From assembly GCA_965212135.1 (NCBI GenBank), contig OZ243044.1:434001-498000 (forward strand): DNA of 64,000 nt. Direction: 5' to 3'. Within the stretch, counting starts at the first letter, position 1, and each line of letters starts with the position of its first letter. Shown in pieces: positions 52,923 through 60,470 of this stretch. The notes under the pieces are model-generated. The model searched no databases. It worked only from the letters and a program-made list of their open reading frames with translations, and was not told the origin of the DNA. The DNA is from Bin75 sp965212135 (lineage in GTDB: Bacteria > Nitrospirota > Nitrospiria > Nitrospirales > UBA8639). Both the position numbers and the translations under genes were made by a program.

Positions 52923-54340
52923 ATCTGCAAGAGTTTTTTGTAAATTTGAACGACAATGAAGATTATTGCATCTTAAGAATGCCGGAAACGTTCCCGAATT
53001 ATTATGAATATAGTGATTTGGATATTCTCTGCAAAGACCGGACACGCATGCTTGATTATATTAATCGGTTCTTAAAACAATATAACAATATCGATATTAA
53101 GATACATTACCCGAAGAATGGACAACATACGCATATTGATATTTATCCAAAGGGAAAATCGCTGGACTTCAAGTTTGATTTAATTGACTCATTTTCAATT
53201 TACAAAAAAAGCACAATAAATCCTGGGCTTGAAGATTCTATTTTGAGCAACAAGGTAATCAAGAAAAATGCCTGCGTTCCGAGCGTACCCCATGAAATGG
53301 TTGTTCGTATGTTGGAGTACGTCGAGTACAAAGATACAAGACCGGATAAAATAAAACATTTGGGATATGTCCAAACACATCACAAATACAATGCGGAGTT
53401 TAATAATCTTTGGAATGCTTTTGTGAAAGAAAGTAATGGAACCGCAAAATCAGAACCGCAGTTAATGATCCTCGTCCGGCTCGTTGGCGGGCTGGGCAAT
53501 CAAATGTTTCAATACGCCACCGCTCTTGCCCTGGGGTGGCATTGGCAATGCCCCGTCAAGGTGGATATTCGGCACTATGACCGCCCCGATAGTCGGACTT
53601 ATTCGCTGGATCGGTACAAACTTGCGCCGGTCATTGCCACGACAAAAGAGCTAGAGCCATTTGAAAGCGCTTCCGCTTTTTTACAACGCTATTTGCGGCG
53701 TTTTGTTCCGCTATACCAACCAACTCATACCATCTACCGTCAATGGGGTTTTCGTTATGACCCCGGCCTCATAAAACTGCGCCCGCCGGTTTTTTTACAG
53801 AGAGGATATTTCCAAAGCGAAAAATTCTTTCTCCCTTACGCCGAAACAATACGCGATGTCTTTCAACTCAAATATCCATTGCCATCTCGAGGTGAGGCAC
53901 TTAGAAAACAGATTCAATCCACGCCGTGGCCCGTGGCGGTGCATGTCAGGTGCGGCGATTATTTGACCCTTCAACATGTGTACCGATTGTGTACGCGTGC
54001 CTATTACGAGCAAGCAGTCAAGATCATTCACAACTTGAGCGGGAAAAAAGCGACCTATTTTGTTTTCTCCGACGATATTGTCGCTGCGCGGAAGATGCTG
54101 TCGTTTATCCCGGATGCTGTTTTTGTGACCCCCCATGAAGATCAGCCATGGGTGGACATGAATCTTATCGCAACCTGCCGGGATGCGATTATTGCCAATT
54201 CCAGTTTCAGTTGGTGGGGAGCATGGCTTAACCCACATCCCGACAAACATATAATCGCCCCTCGCTTATGGTTTAGAAGGCTGGCAAATCAAGACATCCG
54301 TGATCTTATTCCATTGCAATGGCACTCTCTTGAAGTGTGA
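52904..54340 (+). CDS. GT11 alpha-1,2-fucosyltransferase fused to an N-terminal nucleotidyltransferase-like domain
   Basis: A 478-residue protein. Residues 1-187 are AT-rich coding and include YSDLDILCKD, the acidic pattern of minimal nucleotidyltransferase folds; no known family. Residues 188-478 are a complete GT11 enzyme: LVGGLGNQMFQYATALAL, HVRCGDY, ANSSFSWWGAWLNP and FRR near the end. The second domain begins exactly at Met188 (ATG 53465), as if a separate gene had been joined in frame. GT11 transfers fucose alpha-1,2 to galactose from GDP-fucose, which the gmd-fcl pair 10 kb away makes. GTG start at 52904, overlapping the preceding gene. Confidence 0.85.
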   Translation: MYSNLINLQEFFVNLNDNEDYCILRMPETFPNYYEYSDLDILCKDRTRMLDYINRFLKQYNNIDIKIHYPKNGQHTHIDIYPKGKSLDFKFDLIDSFSIYKKSTINPGLEDSILSNKVIKKNACVPSVPHEMVVRMLEYVEYKDTRPDKIKHLGYVQTHHKYNAEFNNLWNAFVKESNGTAKSEPQLMILVRLVGGLGNQMFQYATALALGWHWQCPVKVDIRHYDRPDSRTYSLDRYKLAPVIATTKELEPFESASAFLQRYLRRFVPLYQPTHTIYRQWGFRYDPGLIKLRPPVFLQRGYFQSEKFFLPYAETIRDVFQLKYPLPSRGEALRKQIQSTPWPVAVHVRCGDYLTLQHVYRLCTRAYYEQAVKIIHNLSGKKATYFVFSDDIVAARKMLSFIPDAVFVTPHEDQPWVDMNLIATCRDAIIANSSFSWWGAWLNPHPDKHIIAPRLWFRRLANQDIRDLIPLQWHSLEV

Positions 54341-54354
54341 TTGCCAAGTTATCA

Positions 54355-54438
54355 CTATTTGGTCACGCGAGGGCTTTGCGCCAGTTTCCACACCAGCGCG
54401 TGCTCGCGCCCGCCGCTACCGATGACCAGGATTTTCAT
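54355..54438 (-). pseudogene. Truncated purD 5' end (27 codons then stop)
   Basis: ATG at 54438 with the same 27 codons as purD, ending at a TAG immediately after the duplicated part. The single difference is synonymous (CTC to CTG, Leu). It lies six bases after the stop of the small ORF, the position expected of purD before insertion. Confidence 0.85.
54358..54438 (-). repeat. Direct repeat DR2 (right end of the island)
   Basis: 81-base copy of DR1 (51478-51558), same orientation, one mismatch, offset exactly 2880 bases. It marks the right boundary of the AT-rich fucosyltransferase insert. Confidence 0.9.
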
Positions 54439-54444
54439 GGGTAC

Positions 54445-54816
54445 TCAATCATCGTCAAGCTCTTCAAAATCCCTGGGCTTGGGGCGATGTCTTTGTAACC
54501 ATTTTTCTCTGTCACGCTTGATGAGCATTCGAGCTCTGGCGGGACTTATACTTATTTCTCTCCGCGTAGCAGGATCGACAAAGTCCGGTGCGCCCTCTCC
54601 AATCTCTCCCGTCTTCTTGCGTACCACCATACTGTTTAATTGAGGATATTTTTGCTTCTTGCAATACTTGGAAATACACCCAAGAACGCGGCCCACAATG
54701 CGTATGTCGCAACCAGTTTTATCACTGACTTCCTCATAGGTCAGTAACAATTGATTGTTTTTTGCGGCCTGCGTGAGTACACGCCAAAACTTACTTGCCC
54801 ATTCAGAATCTGTCAT
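54445..54816 (-). CDS. Small soluble protein of unknown function between purH and purD
   Basis: A 123-residue product from ATG 54816 with GGGAGG five bases upstream. Predicted mostly helical; it contains LLLTYEEVSDKTGCDIRIVG, resembling a small winged-helix or DNA-binding-like element seen in assorted bacterial proteins, then a basic RRHRPKPRDFEELDDD-type acidic end. It is tightly placed after purH (50 bases) and before purD', so it seems part of the purine operon. Function not assigned. Confidence 0.6.
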   Translation of the reverse strand: MTDSEWASKFWRVLTQAAKNNQLLLTYEEVSDKTGCDIRIVGRVLGCISKYCKKQKYPQLNSMVVRKKTGEIGEGAPDFVDPATRREISISPARARMLIKRDREKWLQRHRPKPRDFEELDDD

Positions 54817-54866
54817 AACCACCTCCCGTTGTTGTTTATCCGAACACTCAACCAATCCCCCATACC

Positions 54867-56423
54867 TCAATGCCGAAAATGCCTCATGCCCGTCATGATC
54901 ATGGCTAGGTTCTGCTCATCCGCGGCTTTGATGATTTCTTCGTCTCGGATACTGCCGCCCGGCTGGATCACCGCGGTCACGCCGGCTTTGGCGGCCGCAT
55001 CAAGCCCGTCGCGGAACGGGAAAAAGGCATCCGACGCCATGACGCAGCCCTTGATGGGCAGTTTGGCTTTCATCTCGGCCAGCGCGACGGAATCCACGCG
55101 GCTCATCTGTCCGGCCCCGATGCCGACGGTTTGCGCGGCATTGGCAAACACAATGGCGTTGGACTTCACGTGCTTGCATACCTTCCAGGCAAAGGCACAG
55201 GCAGCGTATTCCGAATCCGTGGGTTTCCGTTTAGTCGGCACCTGCAAGGTTTTCAAATCCGGCAGGGCGCCGAGGTCCCGATCCTGCACGATCAATCCAC
55301 CGACCAGTTTTTTTAAGTCATACCCCTCGCGGAGACGGCTTTCGAGTCCGCCCACCGTCAGCAACCGCAAGTCTTTTTTCCGCTGCAATTCGGCCAGCGC
55401 GTCGGCGGCAAATTCCGGGGCAATGAAGACTTCGACAAACGTCGAGGTCACTTCCCGGGCCATGGCCAGATCAACGGGCCGGTTGCAGGCAATCACCCCG
55501 CCAAAGGCGGAGACCGGGTCGGCTTCCCTGGCCTTCACGTAGGCGTCAACGGGAGTGGCGCCACGCGCCGCCCCGCACGGATTATTGTGTTTGATGATCA
55601 CTACGGCCGTGTCAACGAATTCTTTCACCAATTCCAGGGCGGAGTTGGCATCCAGATAATTGTTATAGGACATGGCCTTGCCATGCAGTTGACGGCCATG
55701 GGAAATTGAGGGCTCCGTCCCGCCGATTTCCCGATAGAACGCCCCTTCCTGATGCGGATTTTCGCCATAGCGCAGGATTTCCGCACGTTCATAGGTCAGA
55801 GACAGACGCGGTGGAAAGGTATCGGCCGCCCCGGCGTCATGCTGCCGACTCAAATAATTCGCAATCAGGACATCGTACCGCGAGGTGTGCTGAAACACTT
55901 TCCCGGCCAATTCGCGCCGAAGCGACAAGGGGACCGATCCGGCCCGTAACGCCTCCAGCACGCGGTCATAGTCGTCCGGCTCGACAACCACGACGACGTC
56001 CTCATGATTCTTTGCGGCCGACCGAAGCATGGACGGACCGCCAATATCAATGTGGTTGATGGCATCCTCAAACGTACATTCGGGCCTGGCAATGGCCGAC
56101 TCAAACGGGTACAGATTCACCACCACCACGTCAATGGGCACAATCCCGTGCTCCCGCATTTGCCGCACGTCATCGGGCCGACCGCGCCGGCCCAATAACC
56201 CTCCGTGAATTTTAGGATGCAGGGTTTTGACCCGGCCCTCCAGAATCTCGGGAGAACCGGTATGCGACGAGACGTCCGTTACCGGCAGCCCGGCCGCACG
56301 CAACGCGTTGGCCGTTCCTCCCGTTGAGAGAATGGTCACCCCAAGTTCGACCAAGCCCCCGGCCAACGCCTCAACACCCGTCTTGTCGGACACACTGATC
56401 AACGCATGGTTCCATTTGCCCAT
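54867..56423 (-). CDS. purH: Bifunctional AICAR transformylase/IMP cyclohydrolase
   Basis: A 518-residue PurH. The N-terminal MGS-like IMPCH domain (ALISVSDKTGVEAL, LSTGGTANALR, TLHPKIHGGLLGRR) is followed by AICARFT (HNNPCGAARG, VSAFGGVIACNR, KSNAIVFAN, GAGQMSRVDSV, AVIQPGGSIRDEE, TGMRHFRH C-terminus). It catalyses the last two steps to IMP. Full length. First gene of the purH-orf-purD unit before the island interrupted it. Confidence 0.97.
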   Translation of the reverse strand: MGKWNHALISVSDKTGVEALAGGLVELGVTILSTGGTANALRAAGLPVTDVSSHTGSPEILEGRVKTLHPKIHGGLLGRRGRPDDVRQMREHGIVPIDVVVVNLYPFESAIARPECTFEDAINHIDIGGPSMLRSAAKNHEDVVVVVEPDDYDRVLEALRAGSVPLSLRRELAGKVFQHTSRYDVLIANYLSRQHDAGAADTFPPRLSLTYERAEILRYGENPHQEGAFYREIGGTEPSISHGRQLHGKAMSYNNYLDANSALELVKEFVDTAVVIIKHNNPCGAARGATPVDAYVKAREADPVSAFGGVIACNRPVDLAMAREVTSTFVEVFIAPEFAADALAELQRKKDLRLLTVGGLESRLREGYDLKKLVGGLIVQDRDLGALPDLKTLQVPTKRKPTDSEYAACAFAWKVCKHVKSNAIVFANAAQTVGIGAGQMSRVDSVALAEMKAKLPIKGCVMASDAFFPFRDGLDAAAKAGVTAVIQPGGSIRDEEIIKAADEQNLAMIMTGMRHFRH

Positions 56424-56695
56424 TGTTCGCCCCTTGATGGTCTATTCAATAGTGGATGAAAGGAAAAACGAGAGCGAAGTTTACCAAATGAGCCTGCTTA
56501 ACGGCAACGGAGCAGAGGCGGAAATTGATCCCTTCGCGCCGTGGCGCATTGCCCGTATGTCGCCGGCCGTTCCGTCCAACCGGCATCCCTGAATACCCGT
56601 CACAAGCCCGCAACACGTGCGCTCCGCTTGCGCCGTCAGCCTTCAGAAGCCCATGATAGAATCGGCCTTTGACCGTGAGGTTGGAACCTGAAGTC
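56424..56695. other. Divergent intergenic region between purH and treZ
   Basis: About 270 bases. No gene or repeat copy recognised. It must hold the promoters of purH (leftward) and the trehalose operon (rightward). No PUR box or riboswitch was identified with confidence. Confidence 0.55.
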
Positions 56696-58576
56696 ATGAA
56701 CACAAAGCCGCCACCAGCCTGGACTCTGGACCTTGGGGCCCGATTGACTTCGCCGACGACCGTGCATTTCAAAGTCTGGGCTCCCATGGCTGAAGCCATG
56801 AGCGTCAACATTCACGCGTCCGCGCCGGCAAGCCATCCATTGTCTCCGACCCGGCAAGGGTATTGGGAGGGAACCGTCTCGGAGGTCTCGGCCAACGCTT
56901 GCTATACCTACGTCGTGAACCAAAACCTTGAACGCCCGGACCCGGCCTCCCGGTTCCAGCCTGAAGGCGTGCATGGGCCTTCCATGGTGATTGATCCATC
57001 CGCGTTTCCCTGGACCGACCATGCGTGGACAGGGGTGCCGCTTGAACAGTTGATCATTTATGAACTGCACGTCGGCACGTTTACGCCCGCAGGCACGTTT
57101 GACGCGATCATCGGCAAGCTCCCCTATCTTCGCGATACCGTCGGCGTCACGGCGCTTGAATTGATGCCCGTGGCCCAGTGCCCGGGCGTGCGCAATTGGG
57201 GATACGATGGAGCCTACCTCTTTGCCCCGCAAGCCAATTACGGCGGCCCCGGCGGACTCAAACGCCTGGTAGATGCCTGCCACGCACACGGCCTCGCCGT
57301 GATCATGGACGTCGTGTACAACCATCTCGGGCCGGAAGGCAATTACCTGGGAGACTACGGCCCCTACTTCACGCCCCGCTATCCGACTCCATGGGGGCAA
57401 GCCATCAATTACGACGGGCCGCACAGTGACGCCGTGCGATGGTTTATCACCGGCAATGCGTTATACTGGATCACGGAGTTTCACATAGACGCGCTCCGAC
57501 TCGATGCCATCCACGGCATATTCGATTTCAGCGCCAAACATATCTTGCAGGAACTGGGGGAAGCGGTTCACGAACAGGCCGGCCGGCTCGGGCGCGCGAT
57601 TCACGTCATCGCGGAAAGCGACCTGAACGACGCACAAGTGATTACCCCCGTCGCGCAAGGCGGCTACGGACTGGCGGGTCAATGGAGCGATGACTTTCAT
57701 CATGCGCTCCACTCGTTGCTGACCGGAGAACGGCACGGCTACTACCAGGACTTCGGCGGGCTTGATCACCTGGCAACGGCGATCACGGACCGCTTTGTGT
57801 ACTCGGGCCAATACTCGGCCCACAGAAACCGTCGTCACGGCAATTCGGCCAGAGAAGCGGCGCCTTCGCAATTTGTCATCTTTTCACAGAATCACGATCA
57901 AGTCGGCAATCGGGCGCGCGGCGACCGCCTCTCAACTCTCGTTCCCTTTGAGGCGCTGAAGCTGGCGGCGGCGGCCGTCCTGCTGTCCCCCAACATCCCG
58001 CTCGTGTTTATGGGGGAAGAATATGGCGAGACAGCGCCTTTTCTCTATTTTATTGATCATGGGGACCCCGAACTGGTTGAAGCCGTGAGGCAAGGCCGCA
58101 TGGCGGACTGTGCATCTTTGGACAGGCATGACATGCCGGACCCGCATGATCCATCAACCTGCGCACAGTCCCATTTGCACTGGGACGAACCGCAAACGGA
58201 AGAACGGACGTCTTTACTGCGGTGGTACCACACGCTCATCCAATGCAGACAATCGGTTCCGGCTCTGGGTGCGGGGACCCCAACGGACGCACTCACCGTC
58301 TGGTCCGACCCAAAGGCCAGGGTACTCACCATGCATCGAACGGGCCGGTCGGGGCCGGAAGCGTTGAGTATTTTAAGTCTCAACAGGAACGCGACACGCG
58401 TTTCACTGCCTCACCCGCAAGGTCACTGGGAACTGCGGCTTGAGTCAGACTCGCCGGCATTCGGGGGGAAACACGCACTGCCTGCTTTGCATCATCTGAC
58501 GCCGCCGCACGCCACACGTTCACTCCAACTCCCACCTTATGCCGTATGGGTCTATACCGCTCAGCCGGGCCGATGA
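56696..58576 (+). CDS. treZ: Malto-oligosyltrehalose trehalohydrolase
   Basis: A 626-residue GH13 enzyme. An N-terminal CBM48/E-set domain (about 15-105) precedes the TIM barrel with YDGAYLFAPQANYGGP, VIMDVVYNHLGPEGNYL, HIDALRLDAIHGIFD (nucleophile Asp), HVIAESDLND (acid Glu) and FSQNHDQVGNRARGDR (transition-state Asp). It releases trehalose from maltooligosyl trehalose. Start ATG 56696 is preferred; an upstream start at 56669 adds nine residues. treY lies at the end of the same operon. Confidence 0.94.
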   Translation: MNTKPPPAWTLDLGARLTSPTTVHFKVWAPMAEAMSVNIHASAPASHPLSPTRQGYWEGTVSEVSANACYTYVVNQNLERPDPASRFQPEGVHGPSMVIDPSAFPWTDHAWTGVPLEQLIIYELHVGTFTPAGTFDAIIGKLPYLRDTVGVTALELMPVAQCPGVRNWGYDGAYLFAPQANYGGPGGLKRLVDACHAHGLAVIMDVVYNHLGPEGNYLGDYGPYFTPRYPTPWGQAINYDGPHSDAVRWFITGNALYWITEFHIDALRLDAIHGIFDFSAKHILQELGEAVHEQAGRLGRAIHVIAESDLNDAQVITPVAQGGYGLAGQWSDDFHHALHSLLTGERHGYYQDFGGLDHLATAITDRFVYSGQYSAHRNRRHGNSAREAAPSQFVIFSQNHDQVGNRARGDRLSTLVPFEALKLAAAAVLLSPNIPLVFMGEEYGETAPFLYFIDHGDPELVEAVRQGRMADCASLDRHDMPDPHDPSTCAQSHLHWDEPQTEERTSLLRWYHTLIQCRQSVPALGAGTPTDALTVWSDPKARVLTMHRTGRSGPEALSILSLNRNATRVSLPHPQGHWELRLESDSPAFGGKHALPALHHLTPPHATRSLQLPPYAVWVYTAQPGR

Positions 58577-58763
58577 TCCGGTCTCGCCGGCCCAGAGACT
58601 AAACCGTGAGAAGTCCGGCCCTCCGGCACATGCCGTCGCGAACCATCAGCAGGCTTCACGCCGCCGGGTCCGCACAGATTTTTCAACGGCCTCGGGGTAT
58701 ACGAATATGACGGATTCGTTATATACTCTCGCGGACGTCGGACATGAACAAAACGGAGCTCGC

Positions 58764-59069
58764 ATGTTGTCAATGCCGTTTGCCTTAATCACGACGATCA
58801 CAATCGTGTTTCTCGCGGTGGCTTTTGCGCTTCAAAACGACCAGGTGGTCGCCATCCAGTTTTTCGGATGGACGTTTGAAGGGTCGCTGGTCCTGATTTT
58901 ACTGACCACCCTGTGCCTGGGTATCATCATTCACATCCTGGCTGCCATGCCGGCACAGATTCGGAAAGCGCAGCAAATGACGCAACTGAATAAACGGGTG
59001 GCGGAATTGGAGCAACCGCAAACGCCCCATGAGCCGCCTGCCGGTGAAGAACGGAAACCCGTCACGTGA
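58764..59069 (+). CDS. LapA-domain (DUF1049) inner-membrane protein
   Basis: A 101-residue protein from ATG 58764 (GGAG five bases upstream). Two TM helices (about residues 4-21 and 36-60) flank the conserved ALQNDQVVAIQFFGWTFEGS segment; a short coiled coil ends the protein. LapA/YciS partners with LapB in LPS control in E. coli, but many LapA-domain proteins are uncharacterised. It overlaps glgC by four bases (GTGA), so it is co-translated inside the trehalose operon. Confidence 0.85.
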   Translation: MLSMPFALITTITIVFLAVAFALQNDQVVAIQFFGWTFEGSLVLILLTTLCLGIIIHILAAMPAQIRKAQQMTQLNKRVAELEQPQTPHEPPAGEERKPVT

Positions 59070-60367
59070 GCGACCCCGCAAGGCAGCCCCAACGGCCCGG
59101 CGCCTCGCCCATGCATGAACGAACCCATCAGCGCGTGCTGGCGCTCATCATGGCCGGAGGCAAGGGCGAACGCTTAATGCCGCTGACCGAACAGCGCGGC
59201 AAGCCGGCGGTCCCGTTTGCCGGCACCTATCGCATCATTGATTTCGTGTTGAGCAACTTCTTAAACTCCAGAGTGCTGACCATGTACGTGTTGGTCCAAT
59301 ACCGTTCCCAATCGCTTATTGAACACTTGAGCCGGGCCTGGCGGATTGGCGGCCAGAACTGGCAAAGTTTTCTGACGGTTGTGCCGCCGCAGATGAAAGG
59401 CCGGGGGAAATGGTATGAAGGCACGGCGGACGCCGTGTATCAAAATCTGAACCTCGTCAAGGATTTCGCGCCCAACCTCGTCGCCGTGTTTGGCGCCGAT
59501 CACATTTACCGCATGGATCTCAGGCAAATGATCCAGTTTCATTTGGACAACCACGCGGACGCGACCGTGTCCGCGCTGCCGGTCCCCATCCAATCGGCGA
59601 AAGGACTGGGGGTTATTCAAGCGAACGCCAAACAGCAAATCACCGGCTTTGAGGAAAAGCCCAAACATCCGAAGCCCATGCTCGACAATCCTCGAATGGT
59701 GTTCTCGTCAATGGGCAATTACCTCTTCAACACCGACGTCCTGATCAACGCCCTGGAACTCGATGCGAAGAGTCTCGGCTCCCACGATTTCGGAAGAGAC
59801 CTCATCCCGGCCATTACCAAATCACACAAAGTCATGGCTTATAATTTTTTAGACAACGTCGTTCCGGGGATTCACCCCTATGAAGAATGGGGGTACTGGC
59901 GCGACCTCGGGACCCTCACGGCCTACTGGCACGCGAATATGGATATTTTGGGCGAACGCCCGGCGTTTGATCTGCATAACAGGCATTGGCCGATTATGAC
60001 GGATACGTCAGGGGCGACCTCCGCCAATATTGTGCGCTCCCGGCTGGATGATACCTTGGTGGGACAAGGGAGTTTCGTGGTTGACGCGCATCTCAAACGA
60101 TCCGTCCTTGGCCGCAACGTCAGTATTGGCGAAGGCGCGGAACTTGACGAATGCGTGATTCTGGACGGGACCGTCGTCGGGCCCAACGTCAGGCTCAAGG
60201 GCGTGATCGCCGACCGGTTTAACGTGATCCCCTCCGGCACGGTTCTCGGATATGAGCCGAAGCAAGACAATGGTCTGCGATATACGGTTGACAAGTCCGG
60301 ACTCATCGTCCTTCCGCGAGGACATTCCTACGGTGGTCGGGCCGTCCCTCCCGTTACCACCGGCTAA
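59066..60367 (+). CDS. glgC: Glucose-1-phosphate adenylyltransferase
   Basis: A 433-residue ADP-glucose pyrophosphorylase. LALIMAGGKGERLMPLTEQ (nucleotide loop), KPAVPFAGTYRIIDFVLSN, GTADAVYQNL, HIYRMDLRQM and FEEKPKHP are hallmark segments; a C-terminal left-handed beta helix follows. It makes ADP-glucose for glycogen/maltodextrin. GTG 59066 overlaps the lapA stop. An ATG at 59111 could be the actual start. Confidence 0.96.
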   Translation: MSDPARQPQRPGASPMHERTHQRVLALIMAGGKGERLMPLTEQRGKPAVPFAGTYRIIDFVLSNFLNSRVLTMYVLVQYRSQSLIEHLSRAWRIGGQNWQSFLTVVPPQMKGRGKWYEGTADAVYQNLNLVKDFAPNLVAVFGADHIYRMDLRQMIQFHLDNHADATVSALPVPIQSAKGLGVIQANAKQQITGFEEKPKHPKPMLDNPRMVFSSMGNYLFNTDVLINALELDAKSLGSHDFGRDLIPAITKSHKVMAYNFLDNVVPGIHPYEEWGYWRDLGTLTAYWHANMDILGERPAFDLHNRHWPIMTDTSGATSANIVRSRLDDTLVGQGSFVVDAHLKRSVLGRNVSIGEGAELDECVILDGTVVGPNVRLKGVIADRFNVIPSGTVLGYEPKQDNGLRYTVDKSGLIVLPRGHSYGGRAVPPVTTG

Positions 60368-60470
60368 CCAACCGCGTCCAAACGGGTTTCACCACGCACA
60401 GAACGGGCCTGAACGACTTGACAGCCTTAGGCAGTATTCCGAAACGGGTTCCTGAAGAGAGACCATCCAG

